Assembly: GCA_003254925.1 (NCBI GenBank)
Contig: QANZ01002004.1
Location: 160,150-224,149 of the forward strand
DNA from: Chamaecrista fasciculata
Taxonomy: Eukaryota; Streptophyta; Magnoliopsida; Fabales; Fabaceae
DNA: 64,000 nucleotides
Direction: 5' to 3'
Below are positions 60,231 through 64,000 of this stretch, piece by piece. The position numbers and the translations under genes are program-made. The stretch's first letter is position 1. The number at the start of each line of letters is the position of its first letter. Under the pieces are notes generated by a model. That model saw nothing but the letters and a program-made list of their open reading frames with translations, had not been told where the DNA came from and ran no database searches.

Positions 60231-63200
60231 GAAGGGTTTCTGATTGAAGATAAGATTATTTCTGGCAAGCCAAATGTTTCTGATAAGAATAGTAAAGAAA
60301 ATAGACCAAGGGATGTTATGTTTAAAAAGTTTCTTATGATTGCAATGAAAGTTTAACCAATCTGGAAAGGATAAGGAAGCATTAGAAACAGGGGGATCAA
60401 TCGAGTTCCAAATCTGGGAGACAACCGGGCAGAAGCGAAAGAGGTGTTCTCTATCCTCAATGGAATTTTTACATAAAGCACACATGGGAGAAGAAGAACA
60501 GTTTTTCATGAAGAGGTTATTATTAGTAGGGATTGCATTATTAATAATTCGCCAAATGAAGAGAGGATATCTAGGAGGAAATTTTAATTTCCAAATCCAG
60601 GAATGGTGATAAGAAGGCAGGTTATTAAAAAGAGTAAGGTAAGCAGAGGCTGTATTAAAGATGCCATTTGAGGTAGGGGACCAAGTTATAAAGTCTGAGA
60701 TAGTATTAGTAAGGTCTAAGGGAGTGGCAGTTATAAGATTAAATATATAGGTAGGTAAGACATAGGGGATACGAGCAAAATCGATAGTGCCAAGGGTGTT
60801 AATATAATAAGAGACAGTGGTGGTGTTATGATTTAAGGGTAGAGGGCCAAAGAGAATAGATTTTAAGGGGCCACAAGGGAGCCAAGAATCAGTCCAAAAG
60901 TTTATGGTGTTGCCAGTGCCAAGGATCCAAGAGGAGTTGTCATGAAGGATATTTTTATCTTTATTAATACTACGTCTGATGAAAGATTTGTTAGAATTGT
61001 TTCTATCAAGATTAGTGCCGTATTTGATTCTAAGAACTCTAGAGTAAAGGTTATTCTTATTAGAAAGAATATTCCAATTAATTTTTGCCATGAAGGTAGC
61101 ATTAATGTGAGAGGATTTTCTAATTCCAAGACCACCAAGAGGTTTAGGAGTAGTAATGGTGTCCCAATTAATATGATGTAATTTTTTAGTGTTCTCATCG
61201 TGACCCCAGAGAAAGTTTCTGGTGATCTGGTCAATCTTATAATGAATAGAGGCAGGGAGGGAGAAGGATTGCATGGCATGGGAAGAGATTGAGGAGAGGG
61301 TGGAGTTAATAAGTTGGATACGACCAGCCATGGATAAGGAATTTCGTTTCCAGCTGTGAAGTTTAGAATACATGTTATTGATAATAAAGTTAAAATCATT
61401 TTTCTTGTAAGATGTTTTAAGAGGAAGACCAAGATAATTACCTAGAGAGGAAGAGCAGGGAATATTAATGGTAGATTGGACAAGAGACTTGAAGGAGTTA
61501 GGGACAGTTTTTGAAAACCAAATTTTTGATTTATCAGTATTGATATTAAGATTAGAGGTGGCTGAAAAGAGGTTAAGGCAGGAGAGAATAGAGGTAAGGG
61601 TTTTTTTAGTGGCTTTGGCAAAGAGAAGGATATCATCAGCGAAAAGAAGGTGGGAGAAGGTAATGTTGTTGTTGTTTCTACTATTGGTAAAGGAGAAAGG
61701 CTCCCAGTTGTTATTGTTTACATCTTGATTAATAAGGTAGGTTAGATATTCCATGGCAAGGATGAATAGATAAGGTGAAATGGGGTCACCTTGTCTAATG
61801 CCTCGTTGAGGTTTAAAACTTGGGAGTCTTCTTCCATTGATGATAGGGGTATAAGAAAAAGAGTGAAAAATGGAAGTGAACAGAGAAATCCATTTCTCAG
61901 GGAAGTTAAAAACTTTGAGCATGTGAATAATAAAGTCCCAAGAGATGGTATCGAAGGTTTTAGTAATATCTAGCTTAATTACCATCCATCCAGAATTAGA
62001 TTTTGAAAGGTTCATTGAGTGAATAATCTCGTGGGCAGTGATAAAGAGGTCATTAATGTGTTTACCTTTCTGAAAAGCACCTTGAAAAGGGGATATTAAA
62101 AGAGGGAGGAAGGATTTAAGTCTATTGGAGAGAAGTTTGGCAAGAATTTTGTAGTGAGAGAGGCAGAGACCAATCGGTCGAAGATGTGAGGGTTTGGAAG
62201 CATTTTTGATTTTTGGTATAAGGCAGAGAATAGTATTTCCCCAAGAATTGGGGACAACACCAGTAGAGAAGATAGTTTTAATGAGTGAAATAATTTGGTC
62301 TTTAATGGTTGACCAATTTTTTTGGTAGAAAATTGCATGGAGACCATCCTCCCCTGGGCTCTTAAGGGGGTGAAGATCAAAACAGGCAGATTTGATCTCT
62401 TCATCAGAAGGAAGGTTATTAAGGTTATTTGAATCCGAGACTGAGAGGGTGGGAAGTTTTATAGAAGGAGGAGGGGTGAAAGTAGTGGGATTGCTATAGG
62501 AATAAATATGTTGGAAGTGTTGAAGGACAGAATTTTCGATTTCTTGTTGGTCCCAGGTGATGGAGCCATCATCCTTAGTTAGGGAGAGGAAATTGTTTTT
62601 CTTTTTGCGAAGAAGGGCTTTTTGGTGAAAAAATTTTGTATTTCTATCTCCAAGGGAAATGTTATTAGCCCTAGATTTCATGTGCCAAAGGTCTTCTTCC
62701 TGTTTTAAAATGTGAAGAAGTTTTTTTTGAAGATTATTTTCCAGAATCAGATGTTGAGGGAGGGGGTTTGTACAGAGAATTTTTTGAAGGCCATGAATGC
62801 GAGAGTACAACTGATTCTTTTCTAAGAAAATGTTTTTGAAGTGTTTATAACTCCAGGACTTGATTTCTTTTTGAATGTTAGAGATATTATCATCAATATT
62901 AGTAAGGTTGTTGTTCCAGTGTTGCTTGATAAGGTCAGGGAAAGAGTGATGGCTTAACCAGAAGGTTTCAAGACGGAAAAAAGGATTTTTGTGAGGTTCT
63001 TTGTTTTGAATATTAAGGAGGATAGGGCAGTGATCCGAATGGGTACGAGGTAGGTGGGTAACAGAGGAATTTGGGAATAAATTAAGCCATTGGAGATTAG
63101 TATGGCATCTATCAATTCTAGTTCTAATGGTTTTACCATGTTCTCTATTGTTAGTCCAGGTAAAAAGAGGACCAGAGAAGCCTAGATCTATGAGTTTACA

Positions 63201-63701
63201 AGTTTGAAGAAAATCATTAAAGATATTCATTTTATAAAGGCTAGGAGGTCTTCCTCCAAATTTTTCTTTAGGGGAAGTAATATCATTAAAATCGCCAATT
63301 AACATCCAGGGGAGAGAGAAATCATTAAAAACAAAAGAAAGGTTTTTCCAAAGGTTTTTTCTAATATCGAAAGAAGGACTAGCATAGATTGCAGAGAGAA
63401 TAAAGAAGAGATTTTTTACCTTCACTTTGCAGTGAATCTCTTGAAAGGAGGATGCTAAGGGTTCAATAGAGACAATGTGAGAATGCCACAGAATCCAAAT
63501 GCCACCCGAGAAACCCATGGCATCGATTTTAAAGTAGCTATCATAACCGAGAGAGGAGATAATATTGTGTGCACGTGCGCCACTAATACGAGTTTCAGTG
63601 AGGATGACTATGTCAGGTGTGAACTTACGTTGAAGGTCAAGGAAGGCTCTTCTAAAGTCTGCATTGGCAGCACCTCTAATGTTCCAAGCTAATATATTCA
63701 T
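60219..63701 (-). CDS. LINE ORF2: endonuclease and reverse transcriptase
   Basis: The frame from ATG 63701 is 1160 aa. The N-terminal AP-type endonuclease (about 1-235) shows AWNIRG (N7), LTETRIS (E36), GDFND (137-140) and SDHCPI (222-227). The reverse transcriptase (about 480-760) shows KLDITKTFDTISW, QGDPISPYLFI (637-647) and the catalytic FADD (687-690). A zf-RVT region with the spaced Cys/His residues C..C and H..C lies near 1080-1130. The A of the common KAFD is T here (KTFD). The frame stops at TGA 60219-60221, in a run of seven C residues, just before the RNase H part. It stays open upstream of the ATG to the window edge (63998), so the true start may be further right. It copies its RNA at a nicked target site. 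Confidence 0.93.
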   Translation of the reverse strand: MNILAWNIRGAANADFRRAFLDLQRKFTPDIVILTETRISGARAHNIISSLGYDSYFKIDAMGFSGGIWILWHSHIVSIEPLASSFQEIHCKVKVKNLFFILSAIYASPSFDIRKNLWKNLSFVFNDFSLPWMLIGDFNDITSPKEKFGGRPPSLYKMNIFNDFLQTCKLIDLGFSGPLFTWTNNREHGKTIRTRIDRCHTNLQWLNLFPNSSVTHLPRTHSDHCPILLNIQNKEPHKNPFFRLETFWLSHHSFPDLIKQHWNNNLTNIDDNISNIQKEIKSWSYKHFKNIFLEKNQLYSRIHGLQKILCTNPLPQHLILENNLQKKLLHILKQEEDLWHMKSRANNISLGDRNTKFFHQKALLRKKKNNFLSLTKDDGSITWDQQEIENSVLQHFQHIYSYSNPTTFTPPPSIKLPTLSVSDSNNLNNLPSDEEIKSACFDLHPLKSPGEDGLHAIFYQKNWSTIKDQIISLIKTIFSTGVVPNSWGNTILCLIPKIKNASKPSHLRPIGLCLSHYKILAKLLSNRLKSFLPLLISPFQGAFQKGKHINDLFITAHEIIHSMNLSKSNSGWMVIKLDITKTFDTISWDFIIHMLKVFNFPEKWISLFTSIFHSFSYTPIINGRRLPSFKPQRGIRQGDPISPYLFILAMEYLTYLINQDVNNNNWEPFSFTNSRNNNNITFSHLLFADDILLFAKATKKTLTSILSCLNLFSATSNLNINTDKSKIWFSKTVPNSFKSLVQSTINIPCSSSLGNYLGLPLKTSYKKNDFNFIINNMYSKLHSWKRNSLSMAGRIQLINSTLSSISSHAMQSFSLPASIHYKIDQITRNFLWGHDENTKKLHHINWDTITTPKPLGGLGIRKSSHINATFMAKINWNILSNKNNLYSRVLRIKYGTNLDRNNSNKSFIRRSINKDKNILHDNSSWILGTGNTINFWTDSWLPCGPLKSILFGPLPLNHNTTTVSYYINTLGTIDFARIPYVLPTYIFNLITATPLDLTNTISDFITWSPTSNGIFNTASAYLTLFNNLPSYHHSWIWKLKFPPRYPLFIWRIINNAIPTNNNLFMKNCSSSPMCALCKNSIEDREHLFRFCPVVSQIWNSIDPPVSNASLSFPDWLNFHCNHKKLFKHNIPWSIFFTILIRNIWLARNNLIFNQKPFNPP

Positions 63702-63998
63702 GGGTAAAAAAGTAGGGTAAGGAGGAGGGGAAGTGGGATTGTTAGAGAAGATGAAAGAAGGAAGGTTACTAGGATCAAAGGCTGCTGATGGGTTGAGATG
63801 GAGGTTGTAGTCTACTGTTCCTGTGTCGGTGTTTAAGGAGCAGTCGATATCTATAAATATGTCTACTAAGTGTGGAGGACCTGTGAAGGAGATAGAGTGA
63901 TTTTGGTTTCCTAGTAGAGTGAAATCTGTTCCTGAAAGAGGAAAGTTTAGATTGTGAGTTATTGGAGATGAGTGAAGGTCTGTAATGAGAGGGTTGGG
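63702..63998 (-). other. Open in-frame extension upstream of LINE ORF2
   Basis: Ninety-nine codons without a stop precede the ORF2 ATG in the same frame, up to the window edge. They read like a Pro/Ser/Asn-rich linker (for example SNNPTSPPPYPTFLP just before the Met). This may be the C-terminal part of ORF1 fused to ORF2, or the true N-terminal part of ORF2. Confidence 0.7.
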
Positions 63999-64000
63999 TG

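Larger units (their letters stand above)
59468..64000 (-). mobile_element. L1-clade LINE retrotransposon, 5' end outside the window
   Basis: On the minus strand the element holds, in order, an ORF1-like tail, an endonuclease/reverse transcriptase frame, an RNase H domain and a poly(A) tail. The tail is seen as the T run at about 59469-59487. The long open frame and only one visible frameshift suggest a fairly young copy. It ends in A residues without an LTR, so it is not an LTR retroelement. Its 5' half, including the RNA-binding part of ORF1, lies beyond the right edge. Confidence 0.93.

Noticed and set aside
60902..61432. Second minus-strand frame of 176 codons within the LINE
   Set aside because: It overlaps ORF2 in another frame and shows no motif.
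1..64000. CRISPR arrays, bacterial operons, riboswitches
   Set aside because: Nothing of the kind is seen; the window is plant nuclear DNA with spliced genes.

Overview
This window is nuclear DNA of a flowering plant, most likely a eudicot. The genes are long and intron-rich with GT-AG introns and AT-rich spacers, and they encode plant-specific families (NF-YA, Dof, SYP12 syntaxins, a chloroplast RRM protein). Plant-type LINE, SINE and MULE elements lie between them. The species cannot be named from the sequence. Single Ns at 18991, 22372 and 45422 mark it as a draft assembly.

Layout. 1-7.2 kb is AT-rich spacer with the end of a DNA transposon and two copies of one tRNA-derived SINE. 7.3-11.7 kb (+) is an NF-YA transcription factor gene whose 3' UTR carries two tandem miR169-type target sites. 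12.3-13.7 kb (+) is a two-RRM chloroplast ribonucleoprotein of the CP33 type. 14.6-18.5 kb (-) is a 12-exon TatD-type hydrolase. 19.5-20.4 kb and 23.4-25.2 kb (-) are two tandem Qa-SNARE syntaxins of the SYP121/SYP122 group. 26.6-28.6 kb is a Pack-MULE carrying a broken piece of an LBD gene. 29.4-42.0 kb (-) is a 28-exon TRAPPC8/TRS85 gene. 45.7-53.8 kb (+) is a 16-exon DExH-box RNA helicase (DExH1 type). 56.1-57.1 kb (+) is an intronless Dof transcription factor. 57.5-59.1 kb is a second MULE-like element carrying a broken GRF zinc-finger gene. 59.5-64.0 kb (-) is a LINE with its poly(A) end inside the window and its 5' end beyond the right edge.

The host genes are ordinary single-copy housekeeping or regulatory genes and do not form an operon-like unit. 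Two themes connect them: membrane traffic (SYP121, SYP12-like, TRS85) and RNA or transcription control (NF-YA, CP33, DExH1, Dof). From memory, the order CP33 - TatD - SYP122 also occurs in Arabidopsis on chromosome 3, so the 12-25 kb block looks like conserved microsynteny.

Exon boundaries were built by hand from splice signals, reading phase and recalled family sequences. Every multi-exon model closes in frame: NF-YA 319 aa, CP33 320 aa, TatD 319 aa, SYP121 330 aa, TRS85 1293 aa, DExH1 994 aa. I did not find an unprecedented biological system. The most informative signals are the Pack-MULE with an LBD fragment, the doubled miR169 site, the SYP121/SYP12-like tandem pair that differs in the channel-binding motif, and the set of transposons with exact target-site duplications.
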